From Chamaecyparis obtusa (taxonomy: Eukaryota > Streptophyta > Pinopsida > Cupressales > Cupressaceae): a DNA stretch of 64,000 bases. Positions 1 through 12,714 of the stretch are shown one piece after another (position 1 is the stretch's first letter; the number at the start of each line of letters is the position of its first letter). The notes below the pieces were generated by a model. That model was not told the DNA's origin. It was given only the letters and a program-made list of their open reading frames with translations, and did no database searches. Where the stretch lies: NCBI GenBank assembly GCA_027943335.1, contig BSBK01002159.1, positions 667,501 to 731,500 of the forward strand. The letters are read 5' to 3'. A program made the position numbers and the translations under genes.

Positions 1-1209
1 ATTTTCTCTTGCTTAAGGGGATGTGGGTGTGTTCTCTATTCACATGGAGCATGTTCCTTATGCATTTTAGGATGGATTGAGATCCATGAAAATCTCATAA
101 ATGGCACAAAATAGGTATAGAACACCTGATTTTCCCCTAAGGCCTCAAAGATCCAAAAGATGTTGAAATGAAGATTAAGCTACATGATGTTTATGCTAAG
201 ATTGTTATTAACCAAATAAAGATGTGATATTGATGATATGCTATTCAAAAGAATGGAAGAAACTAGGTTAATCCATTAAAGCTATATTAAGATGAGCTAA
301 AATGCTTGAAAGTAAGCTAAATTATGATTGATTACACTAAAGCTAAAAGTAAAAGGGCATGATAACAATGCATGAGAATAAAAGCTAAGCTAATGAATTT
401 GCTCCTGGAAGGAGGAGCATTTATAGGCTTTGGGAAGGAGGCATGAGTGGCTAGGATCAAAATCCTTAAGAGAGGCCAAGATTCATTCAAAGGGGAGCAC
501 ATGGATTGTGCTAGTTCAGGGCCACCTCCTTGTGACAAGTGTCACAAAGGCATTGGGTTGAAAGATGGGAGGGATGTGCACAATTTGGGAATTGTGCCTA
601 AGGTCAAAGGGTGTAAGAAAGGGATGAGGGGCTTCTTCAATGCATCATAAATGCATGTACGAGGGATAAGGAGGCTTTAAATGCATTTAATGCATGTAAG
701 AGAAGTTTCTAGAAGTTTGTTGACTTTGGGTTAAGCTTAGGAGTTGGCTAACCTTGGTTAGGGAATGTGACAAGGTTAGGGGGGATTAGGATTAGGATTA
801 ATATTTAATCTTAATTAAATATTCTTGAGTTGGGATTAGGGTTAGGAAAGGATGGGATTAGTCTTTAATCAAAATTAAAGAAGGATGAGAAGATTCTGGA
901 AGAGGTTAGTGGTCTTAAGGAAATTGGCCAAGTTTGGGGCAAAAAATAAATTAATTATTTATTTTGGAATTTTTGGTTAATTTATTAATTAATTAATTAA
1001 TAAATAAGGGAATAATGTTTAAATAAGATTTAAACATTTTTGGGAGGGATTCCTTAATTAAATATTTTAAATTAAGATAAAGGGATTTAATGACATAAAA
1101 ATAAATTAATTAATTAAATAATTAATTAATTATTAAATGATGATGTCATCAGGGATTTTTCATAGAATAAAAATACTTTATTTTCTAAAGAATTTTTAGG
1201 TGTCTAACA
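1..1209 (-). mobile_element. LTR, same family as the 38576-48665 element (partial, minus)
   Basis: The reverse complement aligns along its length with the LTRs at 38576-39888 and 47350-48665. Position 1 matches about 48508, so roughly 157 bp of the LTR lies outside the window. The outer end reads GGTGTCTAACA at 1199-1209 (family GGTGTCTACA with one extra A). The flank at 1210 is not a polypurine tract, so this is the outer edge of a 5' LTR or of a solo LTR. Reading frames inside it (for example 447-650) have no support. Confidence 0.85.
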
Positions 1210-1950
1210 TAATCATGTAAATGTAAATCATCTATTGAATTTCACAACCAAATGTAACCATCAGGCATGTACTCATAATGCATGATTATCAAATCAAGAT
1301 AAACAAATCATACAATCCTTAATACAGAAAACCATGTCTAATATCGAGTATAAAAAGTAACATCATTAGAGTAAGTAACACATCTAACCTTTTAATCAAT
1401 CACTCTAAGATAAAAATAAACATTAATAATGAGCATCTCACAAAGAATCATATAGATCTATTAGGTGATCCATAGCATTAAGGTCCTATCATATCACTAA
1501 CACATAGGGAGATATAAAGGAACATACTTATGCAATATTATTCAAATATGAAGTTATAGCAGGACTAGGAAGCAACCATCTCAAGAAGGATTGTTCTCTT
1601 ATAAAATAACCATGAAAACACATATAATACTTTCTAATTTCTAGTGAACATAACCAGGACTTTTTAGGGTTGGAGGAGGGTTACATAGTTGGGGAAGATA
1701 TAATTAATGTTGTGAGAGATTTATTTAGGTATGGGAAGGTGGTGTATAGGCCTAAATTTTCACACTCAAAAAACAAGGGTCAGTAGCACTAATCGATCCA
1801 ATAAAGGAAATCAAACAACTACTAAATATGAGCCTATTAAGAAAAAAATAAGAGGCATAAACAACTGGAAACAAACATAATCATAAACTTGCAAACTAGT
1901 TGAATACCCCAGCCTTTTGTTGCTTCTCTTTGCTTGGTTAAGGCGTGGCA
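1210..1950. other. No recognisable gene
   Basis: AT-rich sequence next to the LTR. I see no long reading frame, primer site, polypurine tract or repeat. It may be a remnant of the element whose 3' LTR lies at 4316-5375, but that is inference. Confidence 0.5.
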
Positions 1951-2715
1951 CTCATTTTTGAATCTAGCAACACCTTGACTCTAAGCTCCAAGAAATATGA
2001 TCAAATTCTTGATTTTATAGTGATTGTGATGATAAACTGACAGACATTTGATGCATAATTTTTTCTAGAGCCAATTGCTCTAAGCTCACTTGAGCATGCA
2101 TATCAAAAATATTTTCGGTGACAGAAATCTCAGGGGTGGAAATCAATTTATTTTCCTTTGTCACATGATTTTTCATCACTTCCAAATGCAATAGTAACTA
2201 GGCCTGTATCTCGATTACCTCTTCTTTAATTCAGTCATCTTCCTTTTTCAAATCAAGTCTTAATTGTTGTATGCGTTTAAATTTTGAATAATACACATGG
2301 AGTGCATGTTGCTCATTTGTAAGATGAGTAGAGCTATCTTTTAGATCTTCATCTAATTTTATTATCTTTTCACTAACCTCAATAGTGAAGTGATCTAAAG
2401 TGCATAACTATTTCAAAATTGTAATAACTTTATCAATAATGCTTTCCAATTCAGCTGTACAACTTTTGAAAGCTTTAACTTGTTCCCTGCCACTGCTTGG
2501 CTATCTTTTTCAGTTAACTTATACTGAATCTTTTGTTCAGCTCTCTCTTCAATCATCTTCTTGACATCAGTAGTGGGTTCATTGATTGTTTTTGTGAGCA
2601 GTACAAGTTGATCAATGATAGGGGCAAATTCATCAATAGTTGCATCTAGAGAAACTTGTATTAGGATCTCCTTGACATCCTCTAGCACCTTTGTGTTCTT
2701 ATTTTCTTGTCTCAT
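1950..2715 (-). pseudogene. Decayed coiled-coil protein frame, probably from a non-autonomous retroelement
   Basis: On the minus strand a 100-codon open frame (2413-2715) contains EFAPIIDQLVLLTKTINE and a Lys/Glu-rich heptad-like tail. The sequence downstream towards 1950 keeps a similar coiled-coil-like composition but is broken by several stops. No enzymatic motif is visible. The plus-strand frame at 2885-4112 has the same general character, in the opposite orientation, so two related element fragments may lie head to head. Function is unknown; a Gag-like structural role is only a guess. Confidence 0.35.
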
Positions 2716-2884
2716 CTTTTCTTGTGTTTCCTTTCAGGTGCATAGCTCTCCATATTTCTTGTTACAATGCAACTTAATAAGTGAACCCTTTATTGAGATG
2801 GTTCCATCAACATAAAAATTTCTTTATCTGACTTAAATAATATAAAATTTGATGATGGAGGTGCTCCTACACCATAGTAATTGA

Positions 2885-4112
2885 GCACTTGTTAGTCTAC
2901 AAGAAGAACCTTTTAGAAATAGAAGGAAGTATTCCTAAAGATTTGTATAGAAAGTTAGAAATAAGAAAACAATTATCACATTCAGAGGATGAGAATATAA
3001 GAAATAAGTTTATTGAGGATATGTTGCATGTAGTATCCATACAAGAAAGGTAAAGAATCATCAAAGAATTCAAACCTCTATTGAGATCAAATGTTGGACT
3101 TGTGAAGATAATGGAAATGAAGTATGATGAGGTTATAGAAGATACACAAAAGGCATCAGACCAAATTCTTATCTACGACATGCCTAAGAAGACCTCACCT
3201 CCCAAGGTTACCAAGCCCACACCTTTAGGAATGGGAATAGAAAAGAAGGAAAACGAGATAGGAATAGAAAAAGAAGAATAGGTAAGAATTGAGCTTAAAC
3301 AAGAACTAGATACCTCCTCCACCCTATTGTTGGCAAGTGTGGCCAGACCAGTGAGCACTGATGTGGAAAGCATGGATGAGAATGAACTCACGAGGATATG
3401 CTTCATGGAATTTTATAAGGAAAAGGAAAGGTCAAAACAAAAGGGGGATAATAAGGTAAAGGTGATTGCTAGGGTAGTAGAGATTGTAAATAAAACTCCC
3501 TACACCTCTCACATTTCAAGGAAAGGATGATGTAGAGAACTTGAACATGACACTGGACAAATTTGACATCCATTTTGAGTCACTATTGAAGAATGCATAA
3601 GATAAGGCTGAGAAGAGATACTTAGAAAATAAATTGAAGGAAGTCTGCCACCCCATCTCATGGGACTTGGGCATTCTGAAAGAAACCACAATTAAGGTTA
3701 AATCCTGCATGGAAAAAGGAAGAAAACTCTACAGTTATTGCATCAATCCTAGTAGAAACATAAAGAATATTGAAAATATCATAGCTGGGGATAGGGCTAC
3801 ATTATAAAACATAATGGACAGTTGTGAAACCTCTTCACAAACTATGTTGGAAATGGACAAGAAGACATCCAAAATTTTGGATAAGATAAGTGCTTTGAAT
3901 ACAGAAAAATTGAGAAGATAGAGAACATAGAGAAGATAGAGGGATCAATGACAAACTCTGTTCCCACTGAGTTGAAGGTAGCAGATACTGCATCTTATGC
4001 ACTGAATGGACTGATCCATGTTAGTGAACTTTTGATCAAGTCATGGGATGATGAAGTGAAGACCTTGGAAGAGTCCTTCAAAGATATTCTGAATCTGGTG
4101 AATAAGCACTAA
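2885..4112 (+). pseudogene. Decayed Lys/Glu-rich ORF upstream of a retroelement 3' LTR
   Basis: Successive plus-strand open stretches (3081-3281, 3327-3530 and shorter pieces to a TAA at about 4110) read as one hydrophilic, Lys/Glu-rich protein, split by stops and at least one frameshift. Recognisable pieces include IEKKENEIGIEKEE and SWDDEVKTLEESFKDILN. No protease, reverse transcriptase, integrase or zinc knuckle is visible. About 190 bp of 3' untranslated sequence follows, then a polypurine tract and LTR. It is therefore the last gene of an LTR element, probably a large non-autonomous one. The protein family is not recognised. Confidence 0.45.
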
Positions 4113-4302
4113 AGTCTCATATGCTTAAGATATTGAAGTTTTCTAAGTACCTTTTCCATTGATTTCAAAGGGAGAGGAAGAGAAGAGAAAAATGAGAAGA
4201 GGAAAAATAATTAAATAGAAAAAAGAATATGTATATAGAGAAGTAGAAGGAAGCTAGTATTTTGACACTTAGTCATTTTTCAGTAAGTGTTTCCGTTAAT
4301 TC

Positions 4303-4315
4303 CAAAGGGAGCTAT
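4303..4315 (+). promoter_or_regulatory. Polypurine tract (plus-strand primer site)
   Basis: CCAAAGGGAGCTAT lies directly before the TGTTGG start of the LTR at 4316. This is the expected position of a polypurine tract and marks the LTR as the 3' LTR of a plus-strand element. Confidence 0.6.
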
Positions 4316-5375
4316 TGTTGGAAAGTGATGATTTAAGAGCACTAGGGATAACTTAAGGGTTTTCATTTATGGAAACACTTATTTTGTAGTGATGACATGA
4401 AGTGATCATAAGTGTGGGAGACCAAGTCATGAAAATGACTAAGTACAGAATCAGAATAACAATATACTGCAGTACTGTTTTGGTCAGCAAAGATAATATA
4501 CAATATATTATGACTTGCAAACTTAGAGCAAGACATGTTTGGATATGTAGGACCTTTAATTAAGGTCGTACATTTTTTGGTTTTGATATCAATAAGATAC
4601 ATTGATATGAATGTATGCGAAGACATAGAAATAATGAATCAGGGTATATGAATAGCCGCGATGATTGAGGGAAGGCTAGATGGAATGGTAACGTGCTAAG
4701 CTAGATAAAGGTTCTATATTGATAAAAAATTGGTAATACAAGATCGTCAACTCTAAATTTATCATTTGTATAAGTAATTGTTATGTTTCATATTGTATTT
4801 GAGAGTTGACTGGATGGCAGAATTGATATAAGTATAAAGTGTTCTATGGAAGTGATAAGTGTGATAGAGATGTATATGTGATGGATACAAATTTGGGATA
4901 TTAGTAGAGGTAGATAGAAAATACAAGATCAGAGATTGATAGAGCTATAAATGGAACTATCAAAGTATAGCAGATGCTTGTGTAGTTCACTTATTGAAGA
5001 ACACTTTTGTAACAAAATTTTAATTGTAAGAGCTGAAAGTTCACCATACCTTTAATAGGGATTTTGTATACCCATAACAAGGTTTTCTTTTCCTCTAATA
5101 ATAAAATGTACTATGTAATACTCATCTCCTAATAGGGATAGATCTCCTAACATGCATTCTATATTTTAGTGCATAGTTGTGGGTACCATCCCCACCGGGG
5201 TTTTCCCTTGGCCATGGTTTCCTCAAAAACAAATAACGGTGTTATGAGTTATGTGTTATGTGTTTATGTTCTTTTCATTTTAGAAATGATATGGTTTATT
5301 GCAATTGGTTTAAGTTTAAGTTGAAGTGTTGTAATATTGATTTACCCCCCCTCTCAGTATTACTTAATCCTAACA
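4316..5375 (+). mobile_element. 3' LTR of a copia-like or non-autonomous element (1,060 bp)
   Basis: It starts TGTTGGAAAGTG after a polypurine tract and ends CCTAACA. The start matches the LTR at 11799 (TGTTGGAAAGTGG), and the end matches 26060-26103, so the three sequences are one family. The 3' part has the short CTCCTAATAGGG-type repeats and the C-run plus CTCAGTATTAC segment typical of the LTRs in this window. The right edge abuts a Tat-type gag relic in the middle of a codon series, so the element inserted there. The expected target duplication is AAATG (5376-5380), but the partner copy is not in the window. Confidence 0.75.
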
Positions 5376-6550
5376 AAATGTTCCTCACACATGATGACAT
5401 TATTTCATGCAAACTTAGGGATTTTTTCTCTGATTTATTTTGGAGTTAAACTATGATAGCTAAGAATACCAAGAAAAGAGAGTTTCTTGCACCTTTCTAC
5501 ATGAACTGGCCTTCTCAAGAATGCAACATGACTATGGGAAGTGGAGACTTTATCATTTGATGTAGCAGCAATAGTAGCGTGAATAGGTGGTGGCTTATTC
5601 TTTGTTTGTTGAGAAGGCCTTGCAGCATTAGCAGATCTCAAAGATTGCTTTAAAAAAGACATTTTCTTCTTCATTTCTGAATTAGCAGCCTCCAATTCTT
5701 CCATCTCAAGATCTTTGGCTAAAATATCCTTCTCTCTCTTAACCCTTTCAATTTTAGTATCCAATTTAGATGACTAATCTATTTGAACCCTCTCCTTAAT
5801 AGGTTCATTTATTGAAATCCCTATTGCAACCTTCTTACCCTTATCATTAGGTCTTTGAGGCTCCAAGAATTTATGGATGATAGTTTCTTCATTTTTATTT
5901 TTAGGAAATGCAATAGAATTGATAGCTTCTAGGCTCAACAACTGTCTTCTCAATTGATCAAACCTAATTTTAGCTTTCCTCACTTCATCTTCTTTTTTTT
6001 GTTCTCTTTGTCTTCTAATGGCAATCTATTCTAGGATTCTTCTTTCCAAATCATGAACTTTTTGAAAGATATCCTTAGAATCAGGGAGAGTTATTCTTTA
6101 TTTTGAATTTTCTACATGAAATATTTTTTCCTATCTCTTGCGATGTGAGGACTTTGTCAGGATTAAGAACTAGTGGCCCAGGGGACAATCCTATCTTCTC
6201 CTCCTCCTATAACACTTCTTGATATCCTTCTTTATCCATGAGACCCATTATGGATATTTTTTCTATTTTGGTGTGATCCACCTTCTTCTCTCTCATCAAG
6301 AGAGTAATACTCATAATATATTCCCAATCCAAGATCCATAGCCTCTACATATTCTAATGGATTTTCTTCTTGACTAGGGTGGATTGGTTCAACCTCTTTA
6401 TTGTCTGTCTTTTGTCTCCAAGTGTGAGATATGTTGTTTTTCATTTCTATGCTTTCTTGGCTGACCAAGTCTAGAGGTACTTGGAAGACCTTCATCTAAT
6501 ATGTATTCAGGATGTTCCTTTACCCAATACTTGGTGTTTCTGTGACTCAT
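5376..6550 (-). pseudogene. Tat-type Ty3/gypsy gag N-terminal fragment
   Basis: The minus strand starts at the ATG at 6548-6550 (MSHRNTKYWVKEH, then EGLPSTSR) and runs through coiled-coil segments to the motif CEEHF, exactly at 5376. It parallels the gag start of the element at 16012-22765 piece by piece: EGLPSTSR, a SINEP motif, a KREKDILAKDLEMEELEAA-type coiled coil, GIL-Y/S-P and CEEH. Frames are broken by stops and shifts (pieces 6398-6682, 6232-6495, 5774-5983, 5435-5764). The remainder of gag was separated from it by insertion of the element whose LTR ends at 5375. Gag would form the retroelement particle; this copy cannot. Confidence 0.7.
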
Positions 6551-6600
6551 CCTTGATAAAGTGTAGATAAAATAATACACTGGTGCATAGATTTCTTTGA

Positions 6601-6612
6601 GAGTCGCCACCC
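6601..6612 (-). promoter_or_regulatory. Conserved GGGTGGCGACTC leader motif upstream of Tat gag
   Basis: The minus strand reads GGGTGGCGACTC about 50 bp upstream of the gag ATG. The same 12-mer occurs at 22809-22820 in the full Tat element. It resembles the first nine bases of that element's primer site (TGGCGACTC) but is not adjacent to an LTR. Its role is unknown. Confidence 0.45.
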
Positions 6613-6800
6613 AACACAAGTTAGGACTATAACACTTATTCTGAAGAATATGAACACTGTGGAATAATAATAATTTGAACATAAAAGATCACAACACAAG
6701 TGTACTAAGCAAGACCCAATAAATATTCTTTTGAATATATAAATACCTGGGACATCAAAGTACAAAAGTGTTCTCTCTATGATTAACTAACTAGATAAAT

Positions 6801-6907
6801 CCGCATCATCTTAGCTGCATTTAATATTATCCTCAGTATAGTCACCATTTTAAACCCGCATCATCTTAGCTTCATTTAATATTATCCTCAGTATAGTCAC
6901 CATTTTA
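6801..6907. repeat. 55-bp tandem duplication
   Basis: Two head-to-tail copies start CCGCATCATCTTAGC at 6801 and 6856 and end CACCATTTTA. The copies differ at very few positions, so the duplication is recent relative to the surrounding decay. Confidence 0.9.
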
Positions 6908-8639
6908 TTGGCTCTTGGTTTAGTAGGATTTTAATTCCTTGGAAATGTAGAGATGGACCTATGGGTTAGCTTACTTCCTACATAAGTACATTCACAAAAG
7001 AACAAGGACCAATTAAGAAAGCACAATGGTTTTCTACACTTTGAACACTGTAGAATTCAAGCGGGTGTACCTAGGATTAGGATCACTTAATTTCTCTTTT
7101 CCACCAAACCTCACAAAGAAAATAGATTCCCATAATACTTCTTGTTATTTGTGACATAAAGGGATAGGATGTGAAGCTAGACACACTACCAAATTACTCA
7201 CAAATAATGTAGTGGCTTTTTCTATTAAGTCCACAACTATTGACTTAAGATACAAAGTTTGATGTTTTAGGGGTAGAACTAATAGACAAGAAAGAACATA
7301 TGTTTGACAAAATGTCTATGATTAGTCCCTTATGCATTGGGCATATTCATAAAAAATCCTCACTTTATTTTTTATCCATATCATTCACCTTGCGAGTACA
7401 AACAATCCTCCCTAATACCCTACAATTCGGCCAAGTTACACCAAGCATTTACCTAACTTCCTAAGTCAACAAAAAAACATATCTAGACATACATAACTAC
7501 ATCTATAGCTATGAGACAAGATTCAAAGAAATTCTTGTAATCTTTGTATTAGTTACCATAGAGCTAATACAAAAGTGATGTATAGAACATAGAATACTCC
7601 ACACATAAATAAGAAAAATGTATGATTCATTAGGATCTCTATGAAACTGAGAGTTTACAGACCTCTTCTACCAAATCTTAACTCAAAACTAGTAGAACCT
7701 TGTCTATTATTTATTTTTGCAGGCAGGTTAGTCTACAAACGAAGAAAGGAGCAACTGGGAATAGACCAGTTCTTTAAATAGGGAAAAGATAACCACCAAA
7801 TGACCTTGGTAATCCTTTAATAAGAACAAGGACTAAAATAAGCTTAGGGTCATTTAGGGTAAAATTAGGTCAACATTGTCAACCACTGCAACATGAAATA
7901 AGGAATTGTCAAGTTAGTGCAGAAGTCATGCTCGTCATGTGCTTCTCTACAAATGGACTACTACCCAAGGAACTATAGGATTTTTCTAGAAGTTGAAAGT
8001 TGGGAAATTCCCTTTACTAACTACATCAGAGATGAAATGTTATCATCAGTCTTCCTTTGTGATCAACCCCACATTTGATGAGCCATTAAAAGGATTGTGG
8101 GTCAGGAGGTCCTTTTATTGTCGAGTAAATGTATTATCTTCCCTTCGCAAATATTGTCGGTCTTCCTATCAAATGAATTTAATTTACTTCAATCTTCATT
8201 TCACTTGGAATTACTTGCTTCTCAGTTTGTGAAACCTGAATTTCTTACTGCTAATTAGTTATCAAGGGCCATCCTCTCTGGGGTGGGGCAACCCTCATTG
8301 GGGGTCTCTTTCATCATCATGTTGTTCTTAACAATCTTGTTGCCTATACAACTCTTGAAAGCATTAATAAGGCACTGGAACATTAATCTTTTAGACCTAT
8401 TAAAGAGGCCATGCAGCAATTCAGTGGTTTCTTATCTAAAGAAAGTATTAACAGTATTCATCAGGTGGTATTTGGCCTTTTAGACCTTGACCAAGACTCT
8501 TCCATTACTTGCCCCCCTGTTGCTCCTTCATTTGCACACCCCATCCCAAACCTCAATTTGAATCTTGATAAAAGTGATGTTGGCTCAAGTTTCATGGAGG
8601 GATGATCAGTTGTAGATTTTTATTCCTACTAACAATTTT
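6908..8639. other. No gene identified
   Basis: Short open frames (for example 7993-8232 and 8283-8605, plus) have no recognisable motif. The stretch from about 7990 onward may be the decayed coding end of the LINE-like element whose 3' end lies just downstream. No reverse transcriptase or endonuclease motif is visible. Confidence 0.4.
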
Positions 8640-9171
8640 GCAGGTATTGTAAGGAACTCCAAATTTTGCAAGTGTTGTAAGGGACTTTTTCACCCCTGTT
8701 AAACAGTTGTTTTGAGTGTAGACTACATCAGTAGTAGCCAATTTTTGGCTCCTTTCTGGTTAAATTCTTTGGTTATTATAAAAATTCAAGTGTAAGGTCT
8801 CTCAATATCAGACCTGTCGGATAACTATTTAGCCTAAGGGAATCTATTCTTTTCTAAGTCTTCTCTTTTTTACAAACCTTTCCACTCTTTGGTTGTGTTT
8901 AGCAAGTCATCCATTGTATATTGTATTCTGCCTAAGGGCCTCTTGTAATAGGTAGGATTTCGAGTTTTGGGAGGGCATCTCTTTTTTGTAACTAGCTTCG
9001 GCTAGAGGGTATAATCTTGTATATACTGTTTCCTCATGATTTTTGTGATGATCGGAGTTTTTCTTATTGGTTCTTTTCTCTGAGAGCTTTTTGAACCAGT
9101 TTTTTGTAAAAAATTGAAATTGTATATATAAATATATCAAGTGGCATTGCGACCTTTGTTAAAAAAAAAAG
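8640..9171 (+). mobile_element. LINE-like 3' end with poly-A
   Basis: A T/G-rich untranslated stretch passes through a TATATATAAATATAT segment and a GTGGCATTGCGACC motif and ends in an A-run at about 9162-9171. This tail organisation is common in plant L1-type LINEs. No coding domain is recognised upstream, and I could not find a target-site duplication around it. A processed-transcript insertion is the main alternative. Confidence 0.4.
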
Positions 9172-11798
9172 CTAGTGTAAAAGTAATAAGGAAAATATCC
9201 CTAAAACAATCAGAAAATATGAGAAAAAAATCTAATATTCTTTACATTTGAAAACCCTAGCATCCAGGATGCAAGATTTGGGTATGATCCTTTTGAATCC
9301 CTACAAAAGACACATCTTCAAAAATATTTTATCTAAAAATATGTATGAGGGACTTAATTTCATTGACAACTTGTCCCAAAACATAACTGCTCCATCCATA
9401 AGAAACCTCCTACAAAATATTAGGCCAAGGATGGCAAGAAAATAAAGTCTTTAATCACATCCGGTTCAACCACCATAGAATCATTTCAATTCTCAATTGA
9501 AAATCCATCCTTTATGACCCGAGAACATTCAGATCTGATTTATTTCTCCCTTCTGACTCACCAACTTCCTTTTGATACAAAAAAACCTCACTCAAAAATT
9601 CAAACATTTGAAAAATGACCGATAACAGATAATAAACTAGGTTTAAAACATACCCTTCAATCTCCACCTTTCTCAGCACATCAGATGGTTGTCGCAATCC
9701 TGCAGTTGGTAACCTTCACAGAATTTCTTATCTAGGCTTTACGACTACAACATGATAAAAAATATCTGATAGAAATCAAACTACACCATCCTTTGGCCCC
9801 ACTTACTCACTTTTTACTAATGGAAGATCAGATGCTAGGCATGATCCCGTGATCACTAACCATCAGGAAATTTTCCTTTGAGGCATTACACCCACCACAT
9901 GATCATCATAAAATTGTACTACCTTTAACTTTCTTCAGCCTGGGGACCATGACATCAATAGGGACAAGTGTCAACAAGGCTCAGTCCTGTGATGAATAAA
10001 CATTGTGCAACTATAGTTCACAAGAATACGCCCTTTGTCAGATCAAGCTTGATCTGACCATCCATCAAGCTTATATTGTGGTATCACGCTAACTGTTTGA
10101 TCTTCTAGATCTGACTATGCTTTATCTTTTACTTAATATTTGACATCAGACCCACATTCTCTTGATGAAACATCACTACAAGCTCCCCCGATAATTTCAT
10201 TAACAATTAGGAAGCAAAAAATTGTTCCATGTCAATCTCCCTTTTGTTCTAATAGTTTTATCACCATAAGATATCCCAAAGAATCAATTGGGGATTAGAG
10301 CACTTGAAATTTGTCTCCATTGAAGATTTTTCATTCCCGATAGAATTATCTGTGGACCTTATACCAATGTCAGAGTTTACAATAGCTCGGTGACACATAT
10401 GGTGAACCCTTTCATCTAAGAGGAATGGACATCATGTGAGCTTGAAATGAAGACTTCTGATTACCGATGAGGTGGTTACGAAAAGTTATGGTGATGGGCA
10501 ATCATTAAATAATGTCAGGGAGTTAGGAAAAATTAAACTCAGTCACGCTAGGCAAAAGGAACTTGAAATAATATATGGCCCTGGCCGATGACTTAAGGCA
10601 TGTGTGGAAAAGGTGACTTAAGTCACGAAAAAGGTAATGAAGAAACATAAATAAGAATATGGTTTTAGATTTAGACAAGATTTTTGAAACCCTTTTGACA
10701 TGGATAAACCCTATTTCTTCATACCTGAAGGAGGACATGACAATTTTCAAAGGATTTCACAGGACAAGACCATTTTCTTCAGGTTTTTTGTAATTACTAT
10801 AAAATTGATCATCAAACCTCTTCTCTAATACTACTATGAGATTTCACACTTGGTGTAAGGGAGAATTTAAGTATAGGCTTTCTAATGAAGAGTTTTATAC
10901 ATGTCAAACTATTATTTATTCTATTCCTCCTCATATGATTTAGAAAAATAGAGAAGAAAGTCTCAAAATATTTTGAAAAGATTAAAATATGGTATTAAAT
11001 ACTACCACTTTGTATCTACAATTTGTGAAAAAAAAATTCCCTTCTCTATGCTTACACATGGTTTCAGAGTAAATGCATAGAGATAAAACTTATCCACTTT
11101 GCTTGTTTATTCTCTACCAAGGTCTCGTTGTTAAAAATAGATTGACTTAGTTGGATGTTACTATTCTTTATTTTCCATTATATGGACAACAATAATTTCA
11201 AGGACCTTAAATTCTAGTTTTTCTTAAAATTATATTCTCGTGAAACTAGATTTTTAAATTTCTAATAAGTTGCAAGGATGAGGAATTTTTTCATGACATA
11301 TAATTTTACTTGGATGTTGGATTGAAATATCTAGTAATCTTTCTCAATTTGTCATCTTTTCCAAAATAATTATTTTTCATGAAGTATGAATAGTTTAGTA
11401 GACATTCATTAGTTTATTGAATTAATCTATAAAGTTTTAAAGATACAAAGTGTTGAAATAGAGTTATGTTTATACTTTACTTGTAATTTATTATATTAGG
11501 TGGGTTATATAATAATAAAACATTAATAGAATTCCCCTATCTATGATCTCCGAGAAAAAACTATCTTATAATAATCTTTATATAAAATTGTATTTTTTTT
11601 ATATTCATAAAATTTCCCTCTATGAGAAGAAATGAATTGAATTTTTGAATCACTGACTAATAGTTCACAATAAGGATATAGGATGATTAAAACCATGTTG
11701 ATTCTTCAAAATATTAATAGCCTCATCCAAATTTTTTCAACCGACCAAATGACTATGTTTTGCCTACATATTGAGATATTTTTGTTTCAAGCACAATC
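9172..11798. other. Unassigned intergenic sequence
   Basis: No supported gene. Small frames at 9248-9445, 9512-9697 and 10523-10750 have no motif. The segment 10037-10058 is a perfect 22-bp palindrome centred on AAGCTT. From about 10860 the sequence is AT-rich and featureless up to the LTR start at 11799. Confidence 0.5.
10037..10058. repeat. Perfect 22-bp palindrome
   Basis: The two 11-bp halves (GTCAGATCAAG and its exact reverse complement) meet at a HindIII-like AAGCTT centre with no spacer. No neighbouring gene suggests that it is an operator. Confidence 0.85.
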
Positions 11799-12714
11799 TG
11801 TTGGAAAGTGGTCAACATTGGATTACATGTATGTTGTCATTTATGCAAACACTTATCCCCATGATTACTGCAAGACACAAGGACATATTTTTGTTAGGTA
11901 GTGAAGTGAAACATGCCTAAGTCCATAGTCAGTCACAGATAGATAGGTACAATATTGTGGACTGCGAAGATGCTACAGGATGAATTATGGCATGCAAAGT
12001 TATAGGATGACGTATTGATGTATTCCAGAGCTAAATGTGTGAGTGCACATGTTTTGGATGTGTGGTTTCAAAGATACATCTCTTTGAGTATAGGTACAAG
12101 AAGAGAAAAAAGCATCAGGGCTTGCAACATTACATAGGTATTGACCAACCTATGTTATGTTATTTTATGTATTGATCATATATGTATAGATGACATAATG
12201 CCATTGTAATGTATGCAAGGTTGTGTGTTATAATATTATGTGGTCAACCTTGAATTATGTTTTGTCAATGCCTATTAAGGGTTGACCTAGTTACTATACT
12301 CTTAATCAGGTATAAGTATATGATATAATATGTGATTCCACAGTATGAATTAATATGAGAAACTTGTGGATGTAAGATTGAGTAGAGAAGAGAAGTCTAC
12401 AAGGTGATTGAGAACAAGTTCCATCAATTTGAGTTAAGAGTTCTCAAATATATATGTAATATCTTTGTATATCAGGACATGCAGTCCACTATTTTGTATG
12501 TTCCTTAAGCACACATTTTTTACACCCCTAGAAGGGTTCATTAATCCTTTTCCCAAGACCCAATCTATGTAATAATCAGCTCCTAATAGGGCTAAGACTC
12601 CTAATAGGGTCACTATACTTTAGTGAAGATATTTTTGGGTACCACCCCCACTAGGTTTTTTCCCTTAATAGGGTTTCATCAAGAACAAAATAATGGTGTC
12701 ATGAATTATCTTGT
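11799..12714 (+). mobile_element. Left part of a split copia-like LTR
   Basis: It starts TGTTGGAAAGTGG, like the LTR at 4316, and proceeds through the same CTCCTAATAGGG repeats and a GGTACCACCCCCACTAGG segment to ATTATCTTGTGT. The sequence then leaves the family. The missing end resumes at 25975, also with ATTATCTTGTGT. The two parts add up to about 1,045 bp, against 1,060 bp for the intact relative. The simplest reading is one LTR opened by a nested insertion. Confidence 0.65.

Noticed and set aside
447..650. 67-codon plus frame
   Set aside because: Lies wholly inside an LTR and is not kept in the other two LTR copies.
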